Source: Cryobacterium soli (lineage in GTDB: Bacteria > Actinomycetota > Actinomycetes > Actinomycetales > Microbacteriaceae). Taken from it: a stretch of 64,000 nucleotides of DNA. Of the stretch, positions 37,151 to 47,425 are shown piece after piece. The translations under genes and the position numbers were made by a program. The stretch spans positions 372,001 to 436,000 of the forward strand of contig NZ_CP030033.1 in assembly GCF_003611035.1 (NCBI RefSeq), read 5' to 3'. Positions within the stretch are counted from its first letter, which is position 1. Every line of letters begins with the position of its first letter. A model generated the notes under the pieces. The model was given only the letters and a program-made list of their open reading frames with translations, did not search any database and had not been told where the DNA came from.

Positions 37151-38306
37151 CGCTGGTGTCCCCTTCTCCCTCGGTGAGGTTGCTGCGCTCGGCGCCCGCG
37201 ATCTCGCGGGAGTCGAGCCAGCGCTCGGGCAGGGAGGTCTTCTTGGGGCTTCCCGCACGGCCGCGCTGGCCTTCGGCCCCGATGCCGGGGTACGGCTGGT
37301 CGGGGTCCATGGTGGCGAGCAGTTCGTCGAGCTGCTCGAGCGACACGACGGAGGCGAGGCTGGCGCGCAGGTCGCCGCCGACCGGGTAGCCCTTGAAGTA
37401 CCAGGCCACGTGCTTGCGGATGTCGCGGCAGGCCCGTTCCTCGCTCTCGAAGAACTCGGTGAGCAGCACGGCGTGCCGGCGGAAGGCATCCGCCACCTGG
37501 CCGAGGGTCGGTTCGGCCTTGAGGACGTCGCCGCGGAAGGCCGCGGCCAGGTCGCCGAACAGCCAGGGGCGGCCGAGGCAACCGCGCCCGACGACGACGC
37601 CGTCGCAGCCGGTCTCGTCGACCATGCGCAGTGCGTCTGCCGCGGACCAGATGTCGCCGTTGCCGAGCACGGGGACGCTCGTGATGGTGTTCTTGAGGGT
37701 CGCGATGGCGGCCCAGTCGGCGTGGCCGGAGTAGTAGTCGGCGGCCGTGCGGGCGTGCAGCGCGATGGCCGCGACGCCGGCTCCCTCGGCGACCCGGCCG
37801 GCCTCGAGGTAGGTGAGGTGGTCGGAGTCGATGCCCTTGCGCATCTTGACGGTGAGCGGGATCGAGCCCGCAGCCGAGACGGCGGCCTCCACGATCTCGC
37901 GGAACAGGGTGATCTTCCACGGCAGTGCCGCTCCCCCGCCCTTGCGGGTGACCTTGGGAACCGGGCAGCCGAAGTTCAAGTCGATGTGGTCCGCGCGGTC
38001 CTCGGCGACGAGCATCGTGACGGCCTCTGAGACGGTCTTCGGGTCGACGCCGTACAGCTGGATGGAGCGGGTCGTCTCGCTCTCGTGGTGCGTGATCAGG
38101 CGCATCGACTCCGTGGTGCGCTCCACGAGCGCCCGTGAGGTGATCATCTCGCTGACGTAGAGGCCGGCGCCGTATTCGCGGCAGAGCCTGCGGAACGCGG
38201 TGTTGGTGATGCCGGCCATGGGTGCGAGGACCACGGGCACGTCGAGTTCGATGTCACCGATTCGAAGCGGTGCCATCAGATTCTGCGTGGGAGTCGAAGT
38301 GTTCAT
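37143..38306 (-). CDS. dusB: tRNA-dihydrouridine synthase (DusB type)
   Basis: A 387-residue FMN enzyme reducing uridine in tRNA D-loops. The family start VVLAPMAGITNTAFRRLCREYGAG and the active-site Cys motif HIDLNFGCPVPKVTRKGGGAAL are intact. FMN phosphate contacts appear in ALHARTAADYYSGHADW and DGVVVGRGCLGRPWLF. The ATG at 38306 is used; MAPLRIGD ten codons in would be a shorter alternative. It leads the dusB-dgt-dnaG unit. Confidence 0.93.
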   Translation of the reverse strand: MNTSTPTQNLMAPLRIGDIELDVPVVLAPMAGITNTAFRRLCREYGAGLYVSEMITSRALVERTTESMRLITHHESETTRSIQLYGVDPKTVSEAVTMLVAEDRADHIDLNFGCPVPKVTRKGGGAALPWKITLFREIVEAAVSAAGSIPLTVKMRKGIDSDHLTYLEAGRVAEGAGVAAIALHARTAADYYSGHADWAAIATLKNTITSVPVLGNGDIWSAADALRMVDETGCDGVVVGRGCLGRPWLFGDLAAAFRGDVLKAEPTLGQVADAFRRHAVLLTEFFESEERACRDIRKHVAWYFKGYPVGGDLRASLASVVSLEQLDELLATMDPDQPYPGIGAEGQRGRAGSPKKTSLPERWLDSREIAGAERSNLTEGEGDTSGG

Positions 38307-38401
38307 CGTGTCCAATTCTCCCAGACCCGGCTGTGTTCGTTCGCCACGCCCGGCCGACGGTGGAAAACCTCCGGGCCGGGCGTGGGAAGCCGGAGAGGGT
38401 G

Positions 38402-38524
38402 CTAGATGGCGCAGGAACCGTCGCCGCAGCATCCGCCAGCCGTGTCGTCCTGCTCGAGCAGCTGGATGATCGGGCGGGGTGTTGCGGGCGTCTCGGTGAC
38501 GGTGCCGGTGGTGTTCTCGCTCAT
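38402..38524 (-). CDS. 40-residue Cys-rich peptide coupled to a FrnE-like gene
   Basis: A tiny gene: MSENTTGTVTETPATPRPII... ending TAGGCCGDGSCAI. Three cysteines in CCGDGSC near the C-terminus could bind a metal or a thiol partner. Its ATG overlaps the stop of the FrnE/DsbA-like gene by 4 bases (ATGA), so the two are co-translated. The Ser/Thr/Pro-rich N-terminus looks unstructured. I do not know a named family, and the function is unassigned. Confidence 0.65.
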   Translation of the reverse strand: MSENTTGTVTETPATPRPIIQLLEQDDTAGGCCGDGSCAI

Positions 38525-39210
38525 GCGCGGGTCTCCTCTGTGCTCGTGGTGCTGGTGGTGGCTGATGCCCGGTTTTCGTCCTGCACCTGGCGCAGCGCCT
38601 GGGCGAAGGTGTCGGGGTCCTGGGCGCCGGAGATGCCGTACTTGCCGTCGATGACGAAGAACGGCACCCCGTTGATGCCGTATTCGGCGGCCTGGGCGAC
38701 ATCGGCCTTCACGGCGGCGAGGTACTCGTTCGAGGTCAGGGAGCGAACGACGTCGGCGCGGTCCAGACCCACCGTGACGGCCAGGTCGGCGAGATCCTCG
38801 ATGCGGCCGACGTGGCCGCCGTCGACGAAGTATGCCTTGAGCAGGCTTTCCTTCATCTCCAGCTGCACGCCGTGCGCCTTGGCGTAGTGCAGGAGTTCGT
38901 GGGCCTTGACGGTGTTGGTCTGGTGCACGGCGTCGTAGTCGTAGTGCAGCCCCACGCTCTCGGCGATGCCGGTGACCCGTTCGAGCATCTCGAGGACCTG
39001 CGGCACGGGGATGCCCTTGCGCTCACTGAGGTAGTCGACCGGGCTGCCGGCGAAGTCAACCGGGGTGTCGGGCGCGAGTTCGAAGGAGTGGTACTCCACC
39101 TCGACCTCGGCGCCGGAGGCGGCCACGCCGGCCTCGAACTTGCGTTTACCGATGTAGCACCAGGGGCACTGCACGTCGGACCAGATGTCTACTTTGATGG
39201 TTTCGCTCAC
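38521..39210 (-). CDS. DsbA-family oxidoreductase, FrnE type
   Basis: A 229-residue thioredoxin-fold protein. The CXXC site is near residues 14-17: SDVQCPWCYIGKRKF. An inserted helical domain and the cis-Pro segment (INGVPFFVIDGKYGISGAQDPDTFAQAL) match FrnE. There is no signal peptide, so it is cytoplasmic. The start codon is GTG. It shares a 4-base overlap with a Cys-rich peptide gene, which could be its partner or substrate. Confidence 0.88.
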   Translation of the reverse strand: MSETIKVDIWSDVQCPWCYIGKRKFEAGVAASGAEVEVEYHSFELAPDTPVDFAGSPVDYLSERKGIPVPQVLEMLERVTGIAESVGLHYDYDAVHQTNTVKAHELLHYAKAHGVQLEMKESLLKAYFVDGGHVGRIEDLADLAVTVGLDRADVVRSLTSNEYLAAVKADVAQAAEYGINGVPFFVIDGKYGISGAQDPDTFAQALRQVQDENRASATTSTTSTEETRA

Positions 39211-39262
39211 AGGAGGGCTAACCCGAGCGCCCCCTCCAGTTATTCCCGGTCACTGTTCCCGC

Positions 39263-40090
39263 TCAGGCCGTCGGCGTGTCGACGGCGCCGCCGTAGCGCC
39301 GGTTGCGGGAGGCATAGAGCTCGATGGCGCGCCACAGGTCGACCCGGGAAAAGTCCGGCCACAGCGTGTCGAGGAACACCATCTCGGCGTAGGCGCTTTG
39401 CCAGAGCAGGAAGTTGCTGGTGCGCTGCTCGCCGGAGCTGCGCACGAAGAGGTCGACGTCGGGCAGCGCGGCGGTGTACAAGTGGCGTTGGATGGACTTT
39501 TCGGTGATGCCGGACGGCTTGAGCCGGCCGGCGGCGACGTCTTCGGCCAACGCGCGCACGGCATCCGCGATCTCGGTGCGACCGCCGTAGTTGACGCACA
39601 TGGTGAGGGTGAGCACGTCGTTGCCCGCGGTGAGCTTTTCGGCGTACTGGAGTTCGTTGATCACGGAGGCCCACAGCTTCGGCTTCCGTCCGGCCCAGCG
39701 CACCCGGACACCCCAGTCGTTGAGCTGGTCCCTGCGGCGGTGCAGCACGTCGCGGTTGAAGCCCATCAGGAACCGCACCTCGTCTGGGGAGCGCTTCCAG
39801 TTCTCGGTGGAGAACGCGTAGACGCTGAGGTGCTTGACCCCGATCTGGATGGCGCCGGCGACGACGTCGAGCAGCGCGGCCTCGCCGGCCTTGTGCCCCT
39901 CCACCCGGGACAGCCCGCGGGCGTTGGCCCAGCGGCCGTTGCCGTCCATGACCACGGCCACGTGCTCCGGCACCACCTTGGCGGGCAGGACCGGCGGGTA
40001 GAGCCCGGTCCAGTCCACGGGCTTGAACGGCACGGCGTCCTTGTGCGTGTACGGCGTGGCCGCGGTGGAACGGAAAGGGTTCGGCGTCAT
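39263..40090 (-). CDS. uppS: Undecaprenyl/decaprenyl diphosphate synthase (isoprenyl transferase)
   Basis: A 275-residue cis-prenyltransferase making the lipid carrier for cell-wall synthesis. The catalytic P-loop [17 protein letters not shown] is near residue 45, with further signatures [18 protein letters not shown] and [24 protein letters not shown]. The ATG at 40090 overlaps the recO stop (ATGA). Chain length cannot be read. Confidence 0.95.
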   Translation of the reverse strand: MTPNPFRSTAATPYTHKDAVPFKPVDWTGLYPPVLPAKVVPEHVAVVMDGNGRWANARGLSRVEGHKAGEAALLDVVAGAIQIGVKHLSVYAFSTENWKRSPDEVRFLMGFNRDVLHRRRDQLNDWGVRVRWAGRKPKLWASVINELQYAEKLTAGNDVLTLTMCVNYGGRTEIADAVRALAEDVAAGRLKPSGITEKSIQRHLYTAALPDVDLFVRSSGEQRTSNFLLWQSAYAEMVFLDTLWPDFSRVDLWRAIELYASRNRRYGGAVDTPTA

Positions 40091-40809
40091 GGGCGCACGT
40101 GCTCCAGAGATCGAAGGCCCCGGCCGAGGTGCCACTGCGTGTACGCGGCGACGACCCCGGTAGCCCGGGCCTGGGTGGATGGTTCGGCGGCGGCGGTGTG
40201 GGCCCAGTCGCCGGTGAGCAGGGCGGCGAGCAGGGCTGTCGTGTCCGGGTCCAACCGGGGTGACCCCGGGGCGGCGCAGGAGTCGCAGACGACGCCGCCC
40301 ACCTGCACGACGAAGGCGGAGTGCGGGCCCGGTTTGCCACAGCGGGCACAGTCCTGGAAGCTCGGTGCCCAGCCGGCCATGGACAGGGAGCGCAGCAGGT
40401 AGGAGTCCAGGGTGGCACCTGAGCCGTGCTCCCGCCGGGACAGCGACCGGAGCGCGCCGACCAGAAGCAGGTACTGCTGCAGCGACCCCTCGGATTCGGT
40501 GAGCTTGTCGGCGGTTTCCACCATGGCGCTCGCGGCCGTGTAGCTGCCGTAGTCGGAGGTGATGGCTGCACCGTAGGAGCCGATCGACTCGGCCTGGTTG
40601 ACGATGTCGAGGCTGCGGCCCTCGTAGAGCTGCACGTCGACCACCATGAACGGCTCGAGCCTGGCCCCGAACTTGGAGGCGGTGCGGCGCACCCCCTTGG
40701 CGACGGCGCGCACCTTGCCGTGCTGCCGGGTGAGCATCGTGATGATGCGGTCGGCCTCACCCAGCTTGTGGGTGCGCAGCACGACGGCTTCATCACGATA
40801 AACGGGCAC
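40087..40809 (-). CDS. recO: DNA repair protein RecO
   Basis: A 240-residue recombination mediator loading RecA with RecF/RecR. The N-terminal OB fold starts [40 protein letters not shown] zinc ribbon ([13 protein letters not shown] ... VVCDSCA) follows. The GTG at 40809 was chosen because GGGAG lies 8 bases upstream. It is directly upstream of uppS and divergent from the TRIC-like gene. Confidence 0.93.
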   Translation of the reverse strand: MPVYRDEAVVLRTHKLGEADRIITMLTRQHGKVRAVAKGVRRTASKFGARLEPFMVVDVQLYEGRSLDIVNQAESIGSYGAAITSDYGSYTAASAMVETADKLTESEGSLQQYLLLVGALRSLSRREHGSGATLDSYLLRSLSMAGWAPSFQDCARCGKPGPHSAFVVQVGGVVCDSCAAPGSPRLDPDTTALLAALLTGDWAHTAAAEPSTQARATGVVAAYTQWHLGRGLRSLEHVRP

Positions 40810-40895
40810 GGTCAATTCTCCCACCCTCCGAGACGGATGCCGACGCGAAGCGCCGGTACGAGTGCCGGGGCGACCGGTCGTGGTAGACATTGACG

Positions 40896-41636
40896 GTGCC
40901 CACTCCGCTCTTCGCCATCCCCCTCTGGATAGACCTCGTCGCGGTGGCCATCGGCGCCATCCAGGGCGCGATGTTCGCCGGGCGGTTCACCGACCGCAGG
41001 ATGGACCTGCTGGGCATCTCCATCATCGGCATCACGGTGGGGCTCGGCGGTGGTCTGCTGCGCGACATCCTGCTCGGCGGGGTGCCGGCGGCACTCCTGA
41101 GCAACTGGTACCTGCCCGTCGCGACCGCGTTCGCACTTCTGGGCATGGCGCTGCAGAGCCTGTTCAACCGGCTCGGGCCGCTCATCATCACCCTCGACGC
41201 CGTGACCATCGGCCTGTTCGGCGTGATCGGCACCACCAAGGCTCTTGCCGCGGGTCTGCCGGAGATCCCCGCCCTGTTCGTGGGCGTGGTGTCGGCAGTG
41301 GGCGGGTCGGTGCTGCGCGACATGATGCTCAACGTGCCGATCGCCGTGATGCACGTCGGGTCGCTCTACGCCGTCGCGGCCCTGGTGGGCTGCGGCCTGC
41401 TGGTGGGCCTGGTGGTGCTGCAGGTGCAGATCACGGTGGCCGCGCTCATCTGCGTCGTCGCCACGACCGTGATCCGGGTGCTCGCCGCCCGGTTCGGTTG
41501 GAGCCTGCCGCAACAGCGGGCCATCGGCAGCTGGCCGCACTGGCGGCGCCGCGGCTCGATACCGCCCTTCCGCGCCTGGCCGCGCCGACGGCGCGTGAGG
41601 GCGACGACGGCCGTCGCCGACCCGACGGAGCCCTGA
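40896..41636 (+). CDS. TRIC-like (UPF0126) membrane channel protein
   Basis: A 246-residue membrane protein of seven predicted helices in two similar halves, e.g. [29 protein letters not shown] and [19 protein letters not shown]. The repeated GG(x)LRD motif is diagnostic of prokaryotic TRIC-like cation channels. The C-terminus is strongly basic. The GTG at 40896 is used; a TTG 6 bases upstream is also in frame. It is divergent from recO. Confidence 0.85.
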   Translation: MPTPLFAIPLWIDLVAVAIGAIQGAMFAGRFTDRRMDLLGISIIGITVGLGGGLLRDILLGGVPAALLSNWYLPVATAFALLGMALQSLFNRLGPLIITLDAVTIGLFGVIGTTKALAAGLPEIPALFVGVVSAVGGSVLRDMMLNVPIAVMHVGSLYAVAALVGCGLLVGLVVLQVQITVAALICVVATTVIRVLAARFGWSLPQQRAIGSWPHWRRRGSIPPFRAWPRRRRVRATTAVADPTEP

Positions 41637-41762
41637 CCGGCCGGCTCCGACGGCTACCCTCACCCTTTCCTGAGGATTTATCACCCGCACTGGTTTTAAC
41701 CTCGCCTTTCCCCGCATCTGGGGTCAGTATTGAGGCACAACCACGTCGCAGGGAGGTACTCC

Positions 41763-42470
41763 ATGAAACGATTCGAGGGCACTGTGCCCGACCTGTTGCC
41801 CGTCCTGTCCCGGGGCAAACACAAGTCCCCCCGTAGCGGAGCGTGCTTCATGGAGTTCGCCTCGCACCTCTCGGGCGAAGCCTGGAGCGATCATCCCGCC
41901 TGCACGCATCCCGTTCTGGCGTCACTGGCCCGGATGGTGAACGACTGCACGTCGGACGACGCCAGGTCACGCCTGATGACACTGATCCCGTCGGTGATCG
42001 GGCTGCGCGGGGACGACCCCCGCGTCCGCCTCGTCGTGGCCCTGCGGGCCGCGACGGCCGGTCTGCCGGTGGTCAGTGCCGACCACCAGCGGGCTTTGGC
42101 CGTGGGTATCCTCAACTGCCAACGCCATCTGGCCCGGCTCAGTGAGAGCGACTCCGGCGCCGTCTCCGATCAGGTGCGGGAGGCCTTCGAACGGGCACCG
42201 CAGACCGAACGCTGGGCACGGGAGTTCATGGGCTCGGTGGGATCCTGGTCACGCACCCGGTTCACCGACCGCACCGCGGAGTCGATCATCCGCATCACCG
42301 TGCAGGGCATCGCCGAGGCGTGCATCCCCGACACCGATGAGCGGTTGTTCACCCTGCTCTCGCAGGCGATCGACGACACCACGCGGGTGCTCGGCAAGCC
42401 GGAGGGCGAACCCGTGGTGATGCCGCAGCCGTTGAGCCCGGAGGCCGCACGGCGCGCGTTGAGGGTGTGA
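41763..42470 (+). CDS. Conserved protein with CFME / WSDHPxC motif, unknown function
   Basis: A 235-residue soluble, mainly helical protein. The ATG at 41763 has GGGAGG 8 bases upstream. Residues about 15-70 show a compact signature: RGKHKSPRSGACFMEFASHLSGEAWSDHPACTHPVL. From memory similar Cys-x-Met-Glu then Trp-Ser-Asp-His-Pro-x-Cys motifs occur in unnamed actinobacterial and phage proteins. No function is known to me. It is monocistronic and converges on leuA with a terminator between. Confidence 0.72.
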   Translation: MKRFEGTVPDLLPVLSRGKHKSPRSGACFMEFASHLSGEAWSDHPACTHPVLASLARMVNDCTSDDARSRLMTLIPSVIGLRGDDPRVRLVVALRAATAGLPVVSADHQRALAVGILNCQRHLARLSESDSGAVSDQVREAFERAPQTERWAREFMGSVGSWSRTRFTDRTAESIIRITVQGIAEACIPDTDERLFTLLSQAIDDTTRVLGKPEGEPVVMPQPLSPEAARRALRV

Positions 42471-42486
42471 GGAGAACAGGTCAGAG

Positions 42487-42522
42487 AAGCCCGGCTCCGA
42501 CGGATGTCGGAGCCGGGCTTTT
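42487..42522. terminator. Bidirectional terminator between the CFME gene and leuA
   Basis: AAGCCCGGCTCCGAC, a four-base loop GGAT, and the exact reverse complement GTCGGAGCCGGGCTT followed by TT. It lies between two convergent genes (stops at 42470 and 42537). Perfect 15-bp stem with T on one side and A on the other. Confidence 0.85.
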
Positions 42523-42536
42523 CTGTGCTCGATGTT

Positions 42537-44330
<1,794 letters not shown>

Positions 44331-44347
44331 TCAGCCGACGACGAACT

Positions 44348-44385
44348 CCGCGACGAGTGAGGCCTCAGATTAGGACTCGTCGCGG
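44348..44385 (-). promoter_or_regulatory. leuA leader hairpin
   Basis: On the RNA, CCGCGACGAGT pairs perfectly over 11 bp with ACTCGTCGCGG, with a 16-base loop that contains the small palindrome GAGGCCTC. The 5' arm overlaps the last codons of the leader peptide, so ribosome position can decide whether the hairpin forms. It ends 44 bases before leuA. Confidence 0.6.
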
Positions 44386-44414
44386 CAGCTAAGGAGGAGC
44401 AGACCGAACAGCAC
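44370..44414 (-). CDS. leuA leader peptide (14 aa, Leu-rich)
   Basis: GTG CTG TTC GGT CTG CTC CTC CTT AGC ... TAA encodes M-L-F-G-L-L-L-L-S-C-R-D-E-S. Five of 14 codons are leucine, placed directly before the hairpin. It matches the leader-peptide attenuation reported for actinobacterial leuA genes (LEU element). The codon starts at the predicted transcription start, implying leaderless translation. It is too short for automatic calling. Confidence 0.65.
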   Translation of the reverse strand: MLFGLLLLSCRDES

Positions 44415-44420
44415 ACAAAG

Positions 44421-44449
44421 AGGGTAACACCGTTTTGCCGCGCGGTCAC
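44421..44449 (-). promoter_or_regulatory. leuA promoter
   Basis: On the minus strand GTGACC (44449-44444) is 17 bases upstream of TACCCT (44426-44421). The spacing is ideal and the -10 fits TANNNT. The predicted start falls on the GTG of the leader peptide at 44414, 6-7 bases after the -10. Confidence 0.5.
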
Positions 44450-44454
44450 CTGGC

Positions 44455-45864
44455 TCACGCGGCAGCCAGTGCCGTCACCGGGGCCACCGACACGGCGCGA
44501 CGGGCCGGCACGAGCGTGGCGGCGACGGCGAGGAGCACGGTGCCGATCACACAGCCCACGACCAGAAGCCACGGAACCGCTGGGGCGGTCAGGCCGCCCA
44601 TGGTGACCGCACCGAAGAGCGACTGCGCGGCGGCCCAGCCGTAGAACACGCCGAGGACCAGACCGAAGGCGACGGCCGCTGCGGCCATCTGCAAGCTCTC
44701 CGCCAGGATCATCCAGCGCACCTGTGTGGCGGTGAAGCCCAGCGACCGCAAGAGCCCGATCTCACGTGAGCGCTGCAGCACGCTCTGCGCCAGATTGTTG
44801 ACCATGCCCACGGCCGCGATGAGGGCGCTGAAGCCGACCAGCACCGAGATCACCGCCAGGGATGTCGCCACTGTCTCGCTGATGGCCGCCTGGAGGACCG
44901 GATCCTCCATGGTGCGCTGCATCATGACCTCGAAGGTGGACCCGGCCACCGCGAACATCGTGATGAGGGTCACCCCGATCACCAGGCCGATGGTGGCCCT
45001 GGCGCTGCGCTCAGGGTGCCGTTGCGCGTTCGCCGCGGCGAGGCGGGCCGGCGCGCTGCCGCCGAGGACCCGTCCCGCGAGGGCCAGGATCGGGGGCATG
45101 ATCAGGTGCGAACCGAGCACGAGTCCGCTGAACGAAAGGATGCCGCCGAGCAGGCCGAGCAGCACACCCTCCGGCGCGACCTGGCCCACGACCACCCCTC
45201 CGGCGAGGAGGAGTATCCCCGCGCCCATGAGGAGGACGGCGATGACCGTGCGCGCCGGGCGCCGGACGGTGTCCTCACGGGAGCGTTCCTCGGCCGCGCC
45301 GACGGCCTGCATCGGGCTGACCCCGAGCACCCGGCGGGACCCCACCCAGGCGGCGGCCCAGGTGGAGAGCACGACCACGGCGACGGGGAGGGCCAGGAGC
45401 GGTTCGATGAGGGTGTAGTCGAGGTCGGGCAGCACACCGGTGGCGACGAGCATGCGCAGACCCGCAAAACTCAGCAGGGTGCCGATCAGGGCTCCGGCGA
45501 CGGCGCCGATCGCGCCCACGGTGAGTCCGTCGGTCGCCACAACCCGGCGCTGCGCTCTGGCGCTGGACCCGATCAGCCGCATCAGGGCGATGGTGCGGGT
45601 GCGGCCGGCGATGATGGTCGCCACGGTGTTGGTGGTCACGATCGCGGACACGTAGACGGCGATCGCGATGAACAGGAAGGCGACCAGGTCGAGCGCAGTG
45701 CGCACCGCGCCGACGTCCGTCATCCCCGAGGCGCTGACGATGGTGCCGATCATACTGGTGACCTGCAGGAGGACCACGCCGAAGGCGGATGCCAGGCCTG
45801 CCACGAGCACGCTCGCGCCCCGGCCTGCATGATCGTTCCGGCGCGTGCGAGTGGCGGCGCTCAT
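44455..45864 (-). CDS. FtsX/MacB-type ABC transporter permease
   Basis: A 469-residue membrane protein with two FtsX-like modules. It begins with a cytosolic N-terminus and a helix (SVLVAGLASAFGVVLLQVTSMIG). IAGRTRTIALMRLIGSSARAQRRVV and SREIGLLRSLGFTATQVRWMILAESLQM are the paired FtsX signatures. It partners with the ATPase gene whose stop overlaps its start by 4 bases. Such pairs in Actinobacteria often export lipids or antimicrobial peptides; the substrate here is unknown. Confidence 0.88.
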   Translation of the reverse strand: MSAATRTRRNDHAGRGASVLVAGLASAFGVVLLQVTSMIGTIVSASGMTDVGAVRTALDLVAFLFIAIAVYVSAIVTTNTVATIIAGRTRTIALMRLIGSSARAQRRVVATDGLTVGAIGAVAGALIGTLLSFAGLRMLVATGVLPDLDYTLIEPLLALPVAVVVLSTWAAAWVGSRRVLGVSPMQAVGAAEERSREDTVRRPARTVIAVLLMGAGILLLAGGVVVGQVAPEGVLLGLLGGILSFSGLVLGSHLIMPPILALAGRVLGGSAPARLAAANAQRHPERSARATIGLVIGVTLITMFAVAGSTFEVMMQRTMEDPVLQAAISETVATSLAVISVLVGFSALIAAVGMVNNLAQSVLQRSREIGLLRSLGFTATQVRWMILAESLQMAAAAVAFGLVLGVFYGWAAAQSLFGAVTMGGLTAPAVPWLLVVGCVIGTVLLAVAATLVPARRAVSVAPVTALAAA

Positions 45865-46622
45865 GCGCGCTGCTCCATGCCCAGCATGATGCGGGAGATC
45901 TCTTCGGCCGAGGACTTCTCCCGGTCTTCGACGAGCCGGCCGTCGGCCAGGAACAGGATGCGGTCGGCGTAGCTGGCCGCCACCGGGTCGTGGGTGACCA
46001 TGGCGATGGTCTGGCCGTATCCGGTGCTCGCTGCCTTGAGAAGGGTGAGCACCTCCCGGCCGGTGCGGGAATCCAGGTTGCCGGTGGGCTCGTCGGCGAA
46101 GACCAGCTCCGGGCGGGTGGCGAGGGCCCTGGCGATCGCGACGCGCTGCTGCTGGCCGCCGGAGAGCTCGTGCGGGCGGTGGGTCAGCCGGTCGCCCAGA
46201 CCGAGGGACTCGGTCAGCTGGGCGATCCAGTCGGACTCGGCGCTGGTGGGCTTCCGGCCGTCCAGGCTGAACGGCAGCAGGATGTTGCCGCGTACGTCGA
46301 GCGTGGGCACCAGGTTGAACGCCTGGAAGATGAATCCGATCCGGCGGCGCCGGAGGACGGTGAGCGCCGAGTCGGCGAGACCGCTGATCTCGGTGTCGCC
46401 GAGCCAGGCCTGTCCGGACGTGGCGGTGTCCAGCCCCGCCATGATGTGCATGAGCGTCGACTTTCCCGAGCCGCTCGGGCCCATGATGGCCGTGAACTGG
46501 CCTCGGCGGATGCCGATCGACACATCGTCGAGGGCCGTCACTGCCGTGGACGACGAACCGTAGGTCTTGCCGAGGTGGGTCACTCTGGCTGCGAGGCCGA
46601 GGTCTGAGGGTGTGGTTTCCAT
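45861..46622 (-). CDS. MacB/LolD-type ABC transporter ATPase
   Basis: A 253-residue ATP-binding subunit. Walker A is GPSGSGKST, signature LSGGQQQRVAIARALATRPELVFADEPTGNLDS and H-loop ATHDPVAA-like (VTHDPVAASYADRI). The ADEPTGNLDS wording is typical of the LolD/MacB group. It is the ATPase of the FtsX-type permease directly downstream. It lies 113 bases below the NarL response regulator, so it is a plausible target. Confidence 0.92.
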   Translation of the reverse strand: METTPSDLGLAARVTHLGKTYGSSSTAVTALDDVSIGIRRGQFTAIMGPSGSGKSTLMHIMAGLDTATSGQAWLGDTEISGLADSALTVLRRRRIGFIFQAFNLVPTLDVRGNILLPFSLDGRKPTSAESDWIAQLTESLGLGDRLTHRPHELSGGQQQRVAIARALATRPELVFADEPTGNLDSRTGREVLTLLKAASTGYGQTIAMVTHDPVAASYADRILFLADGRLVEDREKSSAEEISRIMLGMEQRA

Positions 46623-46735
46623 GCTTTCAGGCTAGGAAGCCGCACGGTCCGGCCGCGTCGGGCCGGGGAGGTATCCAAGCCGCCGCACGGATGATCCCGG
46701 GCCTGGCCGGGTCATCCTCTGGGAGTGCCTGGCGC

Positions 46736-47425
46736 TTAGGAGGTGAGCCGGTGTTGGAAGGCGAAGACCACGAGCTGCACCCGGTCGCGCAGCGACAGCT
46801 TGCCGAGGATCCGGCTGATGTGGGTCTTGACGGTGGCTTCGCTGAGGAACTCCCCCGCCGCGATCTCGGCGTTGCTCAGGCCCAGTGCGGCGAGGGCGAA
46901 AATATCGCGTTCCCGGCTGGTGAGGGTGCGGAAAGCCTCCGGCTCCTCGCGTTGGGGCTCTGGCGCGTCGAAGTGGGCGAAGAGTTCGCGGGTGGCCGAG
47001 GCGGCGATGACGGCGCTGCCGGCGTGCACGGTGCGGATGGCGGCGAGCAGGAACTCGGGATCGGCGTCCTTGAGCAGGAAGCCGCTGGCTCCGCCGCGGA
47101 TGGCGCGGCCGGCGCTCTCGTCGAGTTCGAAGGTGGTCAGCACCACGATGCGGGGCGGCGTGGTGCCCGCAGCCTCGGCCGCCGCGAGAATCGCCGTGGT
47201 GGCGTCGATGCCGTCCATCACGGGCATCCGGATATCCATCAGGATCACGTCTGGGGTGACCGCCGCGGCCATGGTGACGCCGGCGGCGCCGTTGCCGGCC
47301 TCGCCGACGAACTCCAGGTCGGCCTGCGAGGACACCAACATGCGGATGCCGGCCCGGAAGAGCGCCTGGTCGTCGACCAGGGCCACCCGGATGCGCGGGG
47401 CGTCGTCCGACGCCACCTCGCTCAC
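46736..47425 (-). CDS. NarL-family response regulator
   Basis: A 229-residue regulator. The phospho-acceptor is D64 in DVILMDIRMPVMDG; DDQ (18-20) supplies acidic residues. The C-terminal LuxR HTH reads LTSRERDIFALAALGLSNAEIAAGEFLSEATVKTHISRILGKLSLRDRVQ. It starts with GTG, overlapping the kinase stop by 4 bases (GTGA). The nearest candidate targets are the ABC pair just downstream. Confidence 0.92.
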   Translation of the reverse strand: MSEVASDDAPRIRVALVDDQALFRAGIRMLVSSQADLEFVGEAGNGAAGVTMAAAVTPDVILMDIRMPVMDGIDATTAILAAAEAAGTTPPRIVVLTTFELDESAGRAIRGGASGFLLKDADPEFLLAAIRTVHAGSAVIAASATRELFAHFDAPEPQREEPEAFRTLTSRERDIFALAALGLSNAEIAAGEFLSEATVKTHISRILGKLSLRDRVQLVVFAFQHRLTS

